Counted from the first letter of the stretch, positions 46,501 through 58,688 are shown. The stretch: DNA of 64,000 nucleotides from Blastomyces gilchristii SLH14081 (GCF_000003855.2 NW_003101675.1:114195-178194); one strand, 5' to 3'. The notes: generated by a model from the letters alone, not told the origin. Made by a program: numbers and translations.

Positions 46501-47921
46501 CATATGCATCCAAGCCTTCGTTTTCTTTCGGGCCGAATATTTTAGGAAAGAACTCAGGTAACAATCGACCAAGAAACAGGTTGGCGTCCGTGATAGTTAG
46601 CGGGCCGTTTTTGCGATAGCAGGCAGGACCAGGATGTGCACCAGCGGACTCTGGCCCTACCACGAACAAACCATTTCGATAAAATAGGCGCGACCCTCCA
46701 CCGGCAGCAACAGTATTAATATCAAGCTGAGGGCTTTGTATCGTGACCCCAGCTGTTGTAGTCTCGAAAACATGTTCATAGCGACCAGAACCATACCGGC
46801 TAACATCCGTGCTGGTGCCCCCCATATCAAACCCAATTACGGGAATGTCCGTCTTCGAGTCGTACGAAGTAAGGGCATAGCCGACAACTCCGCCAGCGGG
46901 CCCTGACAGAATCGCACGCAAGCCAGAGAAGTTGTCAATATCGACTAGACCGCCATCTGATTGCATAAATTCACATCGCGCCCCTTTAGATCCATGTTCC
47001 TTTTTGAGGCTGCTTGTGCCAAGTCCACCCTCAAATCCAGACTGAAATCCTGAGATATACTTGCGAATGGTAGGTGTTAGGTACGCGTCAGCACAAGCGG
47101 AAGTTGCCCTTGGCACCAATTTGATCATAGGCATGAGCTCATGGCTCAAGCTGATATGATCGAAACCAGTTTGTCTTGCGAGCCTCCCAATCATGACTTC
47201 GTGATCCGGAAAGGTATATCCATGCATGAGACATACAGCAATGCTTCGGAACCCCTCGTTATAGAGAGTTTGGAGCTGTGTTTTTACGATGCTTTCGGAG
47301 GGTCGCCGTAGTATCCTAACCGCCTCCGAGGACAGGCCACGCACAATTTCCGCATCTGGGGGTGACAGGTCTCGCGGGAGCGTTGGTGTACTGTGCTGTA
47401 TTGGATCCTCTGTATAGTCCTCGAGCGTGACCCGTTCATCCACTTCAATAACTTTCTCGTATAGGACGTCCGGCCTCTGAATGGCCAGGTCAAAAATTTT
47501 GGGGCGGGATTGATTTCCAATTTCCAGGCAATCCTTGAATCCCCTAGTCACTACCAAGGCCATTCGCTCTCCTTTCCTTTCTAGTAAAGCATTCGTGGCA
47601 ACTGTGGTTCCCATACGAATGCTCTCTATCTTAGCAGTATTCAATGGCTCCCCTCGAGGGATTTCACGACCTTCGAACTTGGAGAGTAGCCGACGTATGC
47701 CTTCCAAAGGCGCATCATCGTAATGGTTTGGGTCTTCGGACAGTAGCTTGATCACAATGTCATCTTCTAGCTTCCCGGAACCAGGATTGCCAACGCAGTC
47801 CGTGAAAGTACCACCACGCTGAATCAGTAAAGTTAGCGAGATTGTCGGTCAATTGGCAGAAGAATAGTGCACATACGTCAATGGCGATCCTGATGCCGCG
47901 CCGCTGTACTGGAATAGCCAT
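43598..47921 (-). CDS. OXP1: 5-oxoprolinase (ATP-hydrolysing), OXP1
   Basis: 1347 aa in five exons: 47921-47877, 47818-45169, 45094-44609, 44555-44374, 44278-43598. The enzyme opens 5-oxoproline to glutamate in the gamma-glutamyl cycle. HydA-like half: [20 protein letters not shown] at the N terminus, [52 protein letters not shown]. HydB half: [70 protein letters not shown], and at the end [24 protein letters not shown] text and [20 protein letters not shown]. Length and order fit the eukaryotic fused enzyme. All introns canonical. Confidence 0.95.
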
Positions 47922-48644
47922 TGCGGAGGTGGGCGATGAATACTACCTTCGGCTTGGATGGAGAAAATGAGAGTTTATTTATTTAGAACGTAGAAGTGAA
48001 TATCTTTTCTTTACCAGGACAAAGAGGTACGACGACTTGATTCTTTTATATTATTTCAAGCAAACCCATAGCGTCGGGAACAAATGCCGGCGCTTGGTAA
48101 TGCGGATGAACCGCCCAGAGTGAGTGGGGGCGGGGTTTGATACCAGGGCTGAGTGAGGTTTATCAAGCTCGCAAAAAAGCACAATTTGTATCAATTACTA
48201 TTATTTGATCATCGAACCCCTAAACCCCCACTGTAGAGGCAGAGGTATTTTGGCGGATCCCATTTTGAGCTATGTACGGAGTATTATTGAAACTACGATG
48301 TTGGAAGCCGCGCCCGGCTTGGCAATCGGAGCTTTGGTCCCGAGTCCCGAGTTGTCAGTTGTCGCTGACATCATCAGCGGCTGACGTCACGTGTCGATGT
48401 TTTTATTCCAACCACCACAACAAACATACCACAGAACAACGCAACGCTTCCTCATTATTATTATTGCATCTTCCAGCTACCCACAACTGTTGTTCACTGA
48501 ATCGCGTAAAAACACGCGAATTCAATTCCTTGCTGTAATATTCCCGCAATTGCAGGCTTTATCGAGGGCGAGGGAAGCTCTCCCTTGAACTTCATTAGAC
48601 TTTCCAAATCCCTTCACGCGTCTTGCCTCGATAATATCCACAGC
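47922..48644. other. divergent intergenic region OXP1 / AT-hook gene
   Basis: About 720 bases; contains TGACGTCACGTG at 48382-48393, a palindromic CRE/E-box-like motif 250 bases upstream of the preferred start at 48645. No gene seen. Confidence 0.55.
48382..48393. promoter_or_regulatory. TGACGTCACGTG, overlapping CRE-like and E-box-like sites
   Basis: TGACGTCA is a perfect bZIP/ATF-type palindrome overlapping CACGTG, a bHLH-type site, in the intergenic region of two divergent genes. Binding is not shown; only the sequence match is seen. Confidence 0.45.
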
Positions 48645-50210
48645 ATGCCTCGACCGCCTGTCAGACGTGGGCGTCGCCCAAAGACTGTTAGCCCCTCAGA
48701 AGTAGTTGCGGTATGCAACGACAGACAATCCGACGCACATAATTTTGCGGTAGTAATTAAACCAAACTTGGATCACGCCCAAGACCCTAAAGAGCACGGT
48801 GGTAATACTAGGGATGATGGGGAGAATTCACCTGAGACAGCATACCTCCAGAGAAGTGAATCGGTGGCCAATGAAGAGCGACATCTGGAGGCAGTAATCC
48901 CTCAAGCGCAGACCCCTATCTCGGAACATCAAAATGGCGCCAGCGACTTACCAACGCGAATCGACGTTATGTCTTCCGCCATAGGAAAAGCGCTCCATCC
49001 CAGTCTTCCCAATCGAGGGGACACCAGTTCCAGAGCACAAAAAATCGGAACTCCTGCCTTTGAGAGCTCGATGCTTAGCAATTTTAGACGGCGGCCCAGG
49101 CAACCCAGTATCCTTCAGATGATGCAAGGAGATCCATCGTCCGAACTCGATGACGATGATGATATGCTTGGTAGTTTCGACCCGGATGATGAATCAACTC
49201 CCCTAAAATTTTCCAACCGCCAAAGTATACCTTATGACTCTGTATCGATCCCATCTTCCACGCTGCGGGATTTATCCCCTGCGCGCTTATCGAAACGGAA
49301 ACTACACAGCAAGACTCAAGTGCAAGTTTCTCCGTCCCCCGATCCATCCAAATTCGCAATTGCAGTCGATGAAACCACCGATAATAGTACCTCTGAAGAT
49401 GACTCCCTGCCTACCCCAAGGGGAGCCCAGTCGCCGGAGCCGCTCGAATTGTCGAGTCAGACAATGATGCCACCCGAGAGCAGCCCAGCCTCTAGTGTGG
49501 AGAAACGACGATTAGATACTGCGCACGATGAATTTCCAGAAAATGAAACATCTCTTCCTAATAGAGAAAGACAACCTGCCACGATCTATAAACCCCGGGT
49601 TTCTACTGCGACTCTGAGAGAAAATTTGCTGCCTCAGCGGCGACGTCTGCAAAGACGCCGTGTATTAAACCATGCCAATACGCTCGCTTCAGACGATATT
49701 GAAAATGAACCCTTTTTCAGTGACCATTCCGACACATTTGAGGCTGATCAAGATGAGCTGAGTTACACAGCGTCGAGGGTTTTTAAAAGGAGGAAGGATA
49801 TAGCAGGAGTGCCGGAAGCCAGCAGGGGCGGAGGGAACAGGGAGCTACCCGGCACCGTCGGGAACAACCGTGGCCGACGACGGACACCAGCGATGAAGTC
49901 GTCTACTATTGGGCCCTCCAGAAATGCGCATTTAACTCGCTCCAAAAGGGGTAACAATACCACTTATTTCTCGCACGACAGCCACGAGGAACTTGCCGAT
50001 AAGGAGAACCAATCGATCCACGCATCCTCCTCACCACCGGACTCTGAAGAGCCATTTTCCACTGCTGATATTTCACCACCAGCCTCAGAACGCGTATTTC
50101 TAAGCGATGAGCTCATGCAACAAGCACAAAAGTTCGCCGAAATTAGCCAGTGGCCCCTAGACTTTGAGGATGTCGCGGTGACATCATGTCAAAGCAGCCC
50201 AGCACGGTAA
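48645..50210 (+). CDS. AT-hook, mostly disordered nuclear protein, function unknown
   Basis: 521 aa from MPRPPVRRGRRPKTVSPSE; an in-frame ATG at 48585 would add 20 residues, but the AT-hook opening favours the later start. The RRGRRPK motif near the N terminus and NNRGRRRTP later are AT-hook-like. Mid-protein the text SMLSNFRRRPRQPSILQMMQ followed by an acidic DDDDDMLGSFDPDDE stretch is probably a conserved short motif. The rest is Ser/Pro/Glu-rich and low complexity. DKENQ near the C terminus resembles a KEN-type degron. Single exon. Probably chromatin or kinetochore linked, but no family is recognised. Confidence 0.75.
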   Translation: MPRPPVRRGRRPKTVSPSEVVAVCNDRQSDAHNFAVVIKPNLDHAQDPKEHGGNTRDDGENSPETAYLQRSESVANEERHLEAVIPQAQTPISEHQNGASDLPTRIDVMSSAIGKALHPSLPNRGDTSSRAQKIGTPAFESSMLSNFRRRPRQPSILQMMQGDPSSELDDDDDMLGSFDPDDESTPLKFSNRQSIPYDSVSIPSSTLRDLSPARLSKRKLHSKTQVQVSPSPDPSKFAIAVDETTDNSTSEDDSLPTPRGAQSPEPLELSSQTMMPPESSPASSVEKRRLDTAHDEFPENETSLPNRERQPATIYKPRVSTATLRENLLPQRRRLQRRRVLNHANTLASDDIENEPFFSDHSDTFEADQDELSYTASRVFKRRKDIAGVPEASRGGGNRELPGTVGNNRGRRRTPAMKSSTIGPSRNAHLTRSKRGNNTTYFSHDSHEELADKENQSIHASSSPPDSEEPFSTADISPPASERVFLSDELMQQAQKFAEISQWPLDFEDVAVTSCQSSPAR

Positions 50211-50641
50211 AGATTATGGTCTTGTTTCGTTTGAGATTCATGTATATAATAATATTGCAGGTCCATTACAGCAACTTTTTTACCCATGTACTTTGTACCT
50301 AACGAGAGAAAATATTCAATTTGCGGGAACTGTTACATTTCGGTTCACCTCGAGAACATAGCATCGAAAAAGAATATTCATGAGCTGCCTGTTTTTTTTT
50401 TTTTCCCCTCCCCTTCTCCAGGGAACAGAGACGAGTATTAGGATGTAGCCGGGCTGGGACGGAACGGAACGGCTATCCATGGTCACGTAGCTTACTCAGC
50501 AGCCGTACTCCCTTCCTGTCGCTGTAACACCCCGCTCCGAATAAATCAGTGTCCACAGTATTAAACTGTTGCTGCTCCTCTCTGAAAAAGAATTGATCAT
50601 TGCCTTGCAGCTCAGTTGTTTATTTTGCAAGATCAGTGGAA
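50211..50641. other. intergenic
   Basis: About 430 bases between tandem genes, with a short T run at 50392-50404. Nothing else recognised. Confidence 0.5.
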
Positions 50642-52220
50642 ATGGATGCATCTGTCGATAAGATCCTTGCGGGCAAATACCCGGCCAAGCACCATGCAAA
50701 ACGCGTCGCAGCTCGCATCAGAGAGCTTGGGCATGGCGAAGCTGGCGTCATTTATCTCGAAAGCCAGAAGACGCGGATGATTGAGGACAATGATGGTGAA
50801 ATGCCATTCCGGTAAGTCAATTTAAACTGTTTGGATTTTCCCTTGTCCATCTTTGATGAATGTCGCTTACTAACCTCCCACCCACAGCCAGCGACGTAAC
50901 TTCTTCTACTTATCAGGCTGTCCTCTCCCTGACTCGTATCTCACATATAACATCGAAGAAGACCATCTAACCCTCTTCATTCCTCCCATTGATGAGGATT
51001 CGGTCATCTGGTCGGGGTTGCCTCTTTCGCCCGATGAAGCGTTGGAGCTATACGACGTAGACGCCGTCCTCTCAACGGCTGATGTAAATGCTAGTTTGGC
51101 ACATTACTGTTCGGCAAAGGAGGGCACAAAGGTTTTCGCAATATCTGACCAAGTTTCTCCGCACATAACCTTTTTACCCTTCCAAGAAACAGATTTTGAT
51201 GTTTTGAAACGAGCTGCGGAGGAGGCTCGTGTTGTTAAAGACGATTATGAAATTGCTCTTCTCCGACGCGCGAATGAAATATCTTCCAAAGCACATGTGG
51301 CCGTTATCAAGGCTGCTAAATCTGCCATGAACGAACGAGAACTGGAGGCCACTTTCATTGCCACTTGCATGTCTTATGGTTGCCGAGAGCAGTCATATCA
51401 TCCGATCTTTGCTGGCGGAACAAATGGCGCTACCTTGCACTACCAGAAGAACGACCAAGATTTAGTTGACAAAACTACTGGAGAGAAGAAGCTGAACATG
51501 TTAGTCGACGCTGGAGGAGAGTACCGGAACTACTGCGCCGATATCACACGGGTTTTTCCCCTTTCAGGGAAATTTTCTGCAGAGTCCCGACAGATATACG
51601 ATATCGTCCTGGAGATGCAAATGACGTCTTTGGCGATGATCAAAGCGGGTGTAATGTGGGAAGATGTACACTCGAATTCCCACCGTGTCGCCATACGCGG
51701 ACTACTCAAGCTCGGTATCCTGCGTGGTACAGAGCAAGAGTTGTTCGACAAAGGGATCAGCGTTGCCTTTTTCCCTCACGGTTTAGGACATTACCTTGGC
51801 ATGGACACTCATGATACTGGAGGCAATCCAAACTATGAGGATAAGGACTCGAAGTTCAAATACCTACGTTTGAGGGGCGTTTTAGCATGTGGCGGCGTTG
51901 TGACTGTTGAACCAGGGGTAAGTTATACCATATCTACGGCCTCCGATTGGAGCAATAAGCACCCTTTGTGTTGTTGGTGAGTGGTTCAATGAAAGCTAAT
52001 ATATGTTCGATAGCTCTACTTTTGCCGTTTCATCATCGACCCTTATCTCGCGTCTCCGGAGTTGGGAAAGTATATAGATGCCAACGTGCTTGAAAAGTAC
52101 TGGAGTGTAGGCGGCGTGCGCCTTGAAGACAACGTTGTCGTCACACAAAACGGCTATGACAACCTAACAACTGCCCCGAAAATTCCAGAGGAGATAGAGA
52201 AGCTCGCTGCAGGGCCATGA
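50642..52220 (+). CDS. pepP: prolidase-type Xaa-Pro peptidase (M24B), PEPP-like
   Basis: 468 aa, exons 50642-50811, 50888-51917, 52014-52220. Cleaves peptides next to proline using two metal ions. N-terminal aminopeptidase-P fold: [20 protein letters not shown]. The creatinase fold carries all five metal ligands: Asp in [20 protein letters not shown] (two Asp), His in [15 protein letters not shown], Glu in GGVVTVEPG and Glu in [12 protein letters not shown]. No signal peptide, so cytosolic. Convergent with the sorting nexin gene, 130 bases away. Length matches fungal PEPP proteins. Confidence 0.94.
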
Positions 52221-52349
52221 TGGCCTGCCAAATTTGTCTTGTCTGATTAGGGTATTCATGTATATCTATCTACACAGCAATCCCAAAATTCTAACCGTCG
52301 AAAATTCGTGAATCAAAACCAAACTATCTAAGTGCATGCAGCATTCAAT

Positions 52350-55300
52350 CTATTGTATCATAGCCTTTAATGCCTGAAGCAGTAGAGCAAAAATGAATCC
52401 TCTAGCAACAGATTTTACCTGAAGAGAATCAAAAACACGCCCAAGTGCCTCTGTGGTTGCAGCGTTACCCATGATGCTCGTCAGAGCCTGTGGCATGCCT
52501 CTCGTCACTAGCAATTTTCGGGCCTTTATTCGGAGCTCCTCCTGTTTATCATCAGTCAGTGGCGGAGGCCACGATTTAAGCTCATCTTCGGTTGGGAGTG
52601 CATTTTCGCGTATGGCAGTGATGTGCGCCGCCAGAGCATCATCCGCGGCATTAGATTCAATAATTGATTCCTGGACGAGCCGGCGAATGCCCTCAATGTT
52701 TGGATTCCCGGGCCGAAGCAAGAATGACCTCGCCGCATTCAACAATTTCTTTCTAATTCCCCAAGCGGAAGACAACGAATATAATTCGTTGATGACAGCA
52801 AACAACAGCTCCACTGCGACACCGGTCTCTTCTTCTGAGAGAGGCAAAACCCTCACTTCGTTTGAGCTAGGCTTAATTTGAGATTTCGAAGATTCCATAT
52901 CTACTTCAGAGTGGCCGGCCGTATTGCCCTCAACGTCGCTTGCTTGTCCAGCTAAGGGGGACGATACGGTCTTGGTTTCTTGAAGGTGATTTTCACCCAC
53001 GATGGGTCCATTTTGTTGATTCTCGTCGGCCTGTTCCGTAGCAAGAGAAGGGGATAATTGATCCACGACAGGTCTTTTGAAAGTTGGCTCTGCCTCCTGA
53101 TTGTGCGTCATACAAGTCACAGGTTTCTCGAACCCATTTTCATTCGAGTCAGAGTCAAGAGGGGTGGAATGTTCCGTATCCGAAGGTAAGGGGAAATGCA
53201 CTCCTGGCGCCTTACGAGCGTCCTGACTGATTGTAATTTTATTAACGAACTCGTCAGAGGACATTCTTAACTTCGAGTCCACCTTGTCTCTGAAGCCCAA
53301 GTCAACTGAGCGTTTCTTAACGCCGCTTCCTGTTCCAAACACCCCAGTGACGCCTTCGAGGACAGCCTTTCCACCCCCTGCTACGCCTTTAGGAGCATTA
53401 CTCAGGGCTTCTAGTACCCCTTTGCCCATATTTTCAAACACTGCCTGGCTCGGAAACGAAAATCCAGTCTTCCCAGCCCCATTCGGAGATGATGTCGCAA
53501 TCCCTCGATCTTTTTCTAAAAACCGTTTCATAGCTTCGCACCCAGCGAGCCGCTCAAAGCGTAGGGCATGCTGAAGGTAGCGTTCAAGGCTCTGCCGCAG
53601 ATCCGGCTGGTGCTGACCTTTCCAGGTGGGCAGTTCTTTGTGTTGTTCTACGAAATCGGATACCCCAGAGACAACCGAAATGCGTCGTAAAACCTCATGG
53701 AGAACTTCGAAGTCAGAGTACTTCCTCGTAATTACCCAGCCTGGATGACGCGAGCTAGCGGGTTCAATTTGTAGCAAATAGTCATCTGTGGGTTTCATAC
53801 GCATTGTCCCGTTGTTGCTGGGGAAACTGTCATCGAAAATCGATACGGAAGCACCAAGAAGGATCGTCTGAATAGAATCTATTAGATCAGAATTAGCATC
53901 CGAGGCTCAAAAGACAGGTCAAAATCGTTCGGTAGTTGTATTGATTCCTACCTTCCTGTCTCGAACGTAGTTCCCCAGTGGGGTTTCGTAAATCCCCAAG
54001 TTCATTCGGGCTGCTTGATGGGCTAGGTCTTGCGGGGACATGACTATTCCAATTGCCATCATTTGGGGAGGCAGTTGCGTCTGGGTGAGGGGTTTTAGAG
54101 GAGCAGCTTCCCAGGCCGATATCGATGTCGCTATCAGTCCCAATCGCAGACGGTTGTTCCTCACTCCTTGGGGTACTACCGAGTTCAATCATCGCACTAA
54201 GGCGCTTCGCTTCCCTAACCGCCTCTTCCATCTCAATCTGTGCCTTGGTCAATCGTTCGTTTTGCAGACTTGTTCGCGAATTGTCAGGGACAATCCGCTC
54301 GTTTATAGGATGTTCAGCTATATTGCTACTATCCGCCAGAGAGTTGGCAGAGAATGCCTCCATCTGATCCTGTCGGGCTCTGTCAACCCCAATATCAATT
54401 GCATTCATCAATTCTGGCTCTCCTTCCTCCAGGATATGCACAATCCAGCCATTGATCCATTCTGGTTTTGAACAATTGTCGATTATGCTTTCTAGGATGA
54501 CACCTGATAATATTTCGCAAAGAAAGATTCGAACCGGTTCACACTCGTACAAACCGGGCTGTAGAAACGTTTGTAGGACGTCGGACGCGACGAGCCTGAG
54601 CTTCGCATGCTGTTGGCTTGTTGATAAAACATTCGCTAGATTACTTTCAGGGTATTCATTCAGGTAGGATGAAATTGCATCTGCTGTAGAGATTGGGGTG
54701 TGGGAAGTGGATTCCAAGGCAGATGAGAGTTCGTTTAAGAATACGATAATGATAGACGATGCATTGGTGACAAAATGAAGGAAAATATCTGCCGGTCTTT
54801 TCCGCGAGAGGTGAGAGGATATGGAAATAATAAAACGTGAAAGGCTCAAACGGCAGGACTGTGGAAACGTCTGTTCTGATGATAGTAGAGGCCCATACCA
54901 CCATCTACAGTTTCTTAGTTAGTCCGCGAAGGTCGCGAATGAAATAAATAAATAAAAAGGAAAAAGGAAAAAGAAAAAAACATTGTACTCACTGGACGTA
55001 ATCTCGAATGACGGCATCAGTCAACGCATGCAAAGCTGCTGCCGTTGCGGGCTGGAATCCGGAATAATCCAACGTGGGAATTGATATATCAATATCACTC
55101 GCTCCTGTGCTTGGTTTATCACCAGTCCTCGATTCTTCCCAACTCAGCAGTCTATTCGCCACTTCGATGGCCAACTCCCGCTTCCTTTTCGAGGGCCTTG
55201 AATTCACCGATCCATCCCCACAGTCTTTGTGGTCCTCCCATAATGCATGCAGCCCGGCACCGGCGACAGCCCCAAATAGCACCAGGCTAAGTTTTCCGAA

Positions 55301-55501
55301 CACGAAATATATAGTCGCAAAGACGACTCCACCCAAAGTAGCCAAAGTGGCATTGTTAGCGGACGAGAGAAATTGCAAGCATTGATCAATGAGAGGGCTA
55401 TGTCCGACCATAGTAGAAGGAGAGGTACTCGTGGCATCAATTGTACGCTCTGCAGAATCTCTGACACGACTTGTCATCTCTTTTGGTTGAGACTCATCCA
55501 T
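52350..55501 (-). CDS. PXA-PX-nexin C sorting nexin
   Basis: 996 aa, exons 55501-54993, 54904-53952, 53878-52350. Splices give RDYVQ-WWYGPLLSSE and RQE-DSIQTILLGASVSIFD. Near the N terminus are two hydrophobic membrane segments (NATLATLGGVVFATIYFVFG, LSLVLFGAVAGAGLHALW). The PXA domain covers about residues 150-310, a coiled segment (AQIEMEEAVREAKRLSAMIE) follows, then the PX domain (HPGWVITRKYSDFEVLHEVL, LRQSLERYLQHALRFERLAG) for phosphoinositide binding and a C-terminal nexin-C domain (LLFAVINELYSLSSAWGIRK ... VARGFIFALLLQALKAMIQ). No RGS domain is seen between PXA and PX, unlike Mdm1/SNX13. Probably an ER-endolysosome tether or trafficking protein (inference). Confidence 0.88.
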
Positions 55502-55938
55502 TATCCCAAAGGATTCGCCAACGGCGCGACACTACTCACTGCATTGCTGTGATGGCGATGAGATAGTTGTCAAATAATCAATCCCAACCAGAGCCGTTTA
55601 TTAAAAGCCGCGGGGGTTGGAACAATCCAATCCCCAGTGAGCAGCCGGTAGCATTGGTACAAGTACAGAGCTGTACAGAGTATGGTATGGTAACGTTTTC
55701 GTGCCATACAGTATTTAAATAAGCACTCTTTCCTGGTATCATTGTATGACCAACGCGTATCGTATGTATCATATGTATATATGTTTTCCCCGCCGCGCTC
55801 TTGCTCGCTATATCAACTCGCTCGGGTTTAAAAGTTCACAATCCAGCGCAACCTTCCAACGCAAAAGTCTTGTTGCCTGAGATATTCTTTGTTGGTCAAC
55901 CAGATGGTCAAGCCTCCATATCACATATCTCATCATTC
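55502..55938. other. divergent intergenic region
   Basis: Shared upstream region of the sorting nexin and MCT1 genes. The open frame before 55939 lacks an earlier ATG with coding support. Confidence 0.5.
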
Positions 55939-57206
55939 ATGGTGTCCCCGTTATTTAGTTCATTTCGACTAGCGACTCGCAGCCAGACCAAGCTCCCACG
56001 ATGCCACTCTCCTTCGGTTTATGGTCATCATGTATCATGGGCCGATCCAGCGGTCAAATCTAGATTCCCTATTGGGTTTTCAGTGTCTCTTCACACGGCA
56101 CTATTTTTTCCTGGTTTGCACTCCGCCCATCCTCCGTTAATCAATGCTAAATCTCGATAGGCCATGGCGTTCAACGAGTGGGAATGACTACCCCGTGGTT
56201 GGACGCTTTCCCATCCACCGTGAAGCCGTTTCTAGAAGAAATGGATAGCACTCTTAACGTTCGGCTCTCGACGATTATCTCGGACGGGCCAAACTCGAAC
56301 CTAAACAAGACTGAGAATTCTCAACCTGCAATCATGGCGACGTCGATATTGATCCTTCGCGTTCTCCAGGAACATTTTGGCTTCGATACAAGCACACAGA
56401 TCGATGTTGCGTTGGGCCATAGCCTTGGAGAGTACGCTGCTTTGGTGGCTGGGGGTTATATAGGATTTGGGCCAGCTCTCAAGATGGTTCGACGCAGGGC
56501 AGAGATGATGGCTCAATGCACCGCTGACGCAGGAAAACTGACCGGGGAAACTTATGGGATGGTGGCGCTCGTCTGTGAGCCTGATCGGTTGGCAGACTTG
56601 ATTACAACAATCCAGGAATTCTTAGACCATGGCTCTCGGTGGTCAAACGACGAGGGCAACTACGAGCTATCGCCAATGCAACAAGTTTCAATTGCAAATG
56701 TCAACTCTAAAAACCAAATTGTACTCAGCGGTAGCATCGAGCGGATTAAGCATCTGTTGATACAGCTTCGGCAGTTTTCGGGTCATGATCCGAGAGCTGT
56801 CCGCTTAAGGAGCGAGAGCCCGTTTCACAGCCCAGTTATGAAACCAGCAGCAGACTACATGCGAAAGGCTCTTGAGCATGTGGAAATAAAGTTTTCGGCA
56901 TCGATCCCCTGCATTTCAAACGTATCCGCAGTTCCCTTCCGTTCAAAAGAAGATCTCAAAGACCTCCTTTCAAGGCAGTGTGTGGAGACTGTAAGGTGGT
57001 GGGATAGCATACGATATCTTGATCAGGAACGCGGGGTGAAACGGTGGATTGGTATCGGTCCCGGCAAAGTTGGAAGAAATCTTGTGGGAAAGGAAGTCGG
57101 AAAGGTCTCTGCCCGAGGTGGAGGAGTGTGGGCGATCTGTGACCCCAGAGAGATTGAGCAGGTACTTACTGACTTAAGTAAAAGTAATGAGAATACAGTA
57201 CATTGA
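55939..57206 (+). CDS. MCT1: malonyl-CoA:ACP transacylase, mitochondrial (MCT1)
   Basis: 406 aa, exons 55939-56113 and 56161-57206; the 47-base intron joins TALFFPG-HGVQRVGMTTPW. The start MVSPLFSSFRLATRSQTKLP looks like a mitochondrial presequence. FabD-type acyltransferase: FPGHGVQRVG, QPAIMATSILILRVLQEHFG, the nucleophile elbow GHSLGEYAAL (Ser), RRRAEMMAQ, QVSIANVNSKNQIVLSGS, and ESPFHSPVMKPAAD with the catalytic His. It charges the acyl carrier protein for mitochondrial fatty acid synthesis and lipoate supply. Immediately downstream the DNA becomes AT-rich. Firm. Confidence 0.93.
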
Positions 57207-58058
57207 ATATCAATAATATATAGAGAAGTGCTATTATAATATAATAATAATAATTAAAAAAAAAATAATTAAAAAAAAAATAACCAGAATTACCAGAATC
57301 GGCTTTTTCACACAAAATTACTCAATTTTTTGAATAAAAAACCTGTCAATAGATTCATTGAAAAGCTCTTGATTCAATGAGTATTTATTTATATGTAAAC
57401 AGAGAGCATATACTTTTCTATTTTTAAAGAATCAAATTAGCTATACACAACTCACATGCATATCTCAAGAATAGTTAGTGAATCTATATTCAAATCTATA
57501 TAGTGAGTCAACAGGTCTCATATTTTACACTAATATTAACAAAACATTCAAAATCAATGAAGAGATTTTGAGCTCCTCTGTGACATCTTTCTTGAACAAC
57601 ACTTGTAGAAGATCTTCAGAGAGAAAACAAAAAGAGATTTCTGAAATTCAAAAGGCTCACTGCAGAAGAGCTTGTATTTGAGTCCTGGTTGATGGAGTGG
57701 CTTAACTTCAGGAAAACCACCTAGGGCAAGAAAACTCTCTTTCTCTTTTCAGGCTGAATCAATTAGAAGCTAGTTTTGAAAGATCTATATCCACATTAAA
57801 TTTTATATAGTACTCCGTCCTCCGTACTCCGTACTTACTCTGTATAGAGTAGCGTGAAATATTAATATTATATCCATGCCATGGGAACCGCCTCCCGGAA
57901 TTATGATTTCCTGTTAGCTGACATAAGCATCGCCAAGATCGGCTCCGACCTTCCCATCTTGCCCAACTCCGGTGAGAGATATCTAGAGAAACTCCCAATC
58001 TAGTTAATCTCGACGTTGCCGGGTTTGAATTGTATTGACTATCGACAGCTACATTGGG
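57207..58058. other. AT-rich, CpG-free stretch, probable element relic
   Basis: From about 57222 to 57800 I see no CpG. The start holds ATAATA and (A)9-TAATT repeats (57238-57283). A 67-codon frame at 57478 (SSSVTSFLNNTCRRSSERKQ) has no recognisable homologue. Composition resembles the two large hypermutated blocks, so a small decayed repeat is likely. The promoter of the next gene begins near 57820 with a CTCCGTACTCCGTAC-type repeat. Confidence 0.4.
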
Positions 58059-58688
58059 ATGCGGTCGACCCAGGTATTGAGAGCGGCAAAGTCTGCCAAT
58101 GCTATCCCCGTTAACCAGGTACCAAAATACATCCTGCCCTCGTCTCCCTTCCGTCAAATCATGCTGATTTCTAAGATTCTCTGAATTCAACAGAAATACA
58201 CTCTTCAATCTACCGGCGTTTGGGAACGCATTCGTCGGTTTTTAGCCGTCGACCCTAACAGATCAAATGGTGTTCCATTGAACCCTCAATTCCGAAACCC
58301 CACCCCAGGCGCACTCGCACCACAATCCTACGATGACCCTGTCACGCTGCCCGCTGGCGATATTGCTGACAACCCATACTGGAAACGAGATGGACGACGA
58401 AATTACGCCCGCCCAAGCGTACTGAGGCAGGCGGATGTTGTAGGACTTCTTACTGTTGGAAGTGAGGCGTCTCCTAAAGCAGACGTTCTTCAGATCGGAG
58501 ACGCGGGCGCCCAGCAGCTTGTGGAAGTTAGGCAAAAAGGAGAGGCACACGGGTTAGCTGCATTCTTCGAGAAGGAAAAGAATGTTCAGGGTGTGCTAGA
58601 CTCACAGGGACTCCCGCCTATGGCTCCGAACTTAAACCCGGCATCGAGGTATGAGCTAGGCACTGAACATGGCTATCCGTCGAGGTAA
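58059..58688 (+). CDS. nuo-21.3: NADH:ubiquinone oxidoreductase 21.3 kDa subunit (complex I)
   Basis: 184 aa, exons 58059-58118 and 58194-58688. The first exon MRSTQVLRAAKSANAIPVNQ is a short presequence; exon 2 begins KYTLQSTGVWERIRRFLAVD. The PNRSNGVPLNPQFR, SYDDPVTLPAGDIADNPYWK and RQADVVGLLTVGSEASPKAD blocks are characteristic of the fungal 21.3 kDa accessory subunit of complex I. The stop TAA lies within a GTAAGG, which could also act as a donor to a further exon, but no good continuation was seen. Mitochondrial inner membrane. Family call is from remembered motifs, and strong. Confidence 0.88.
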
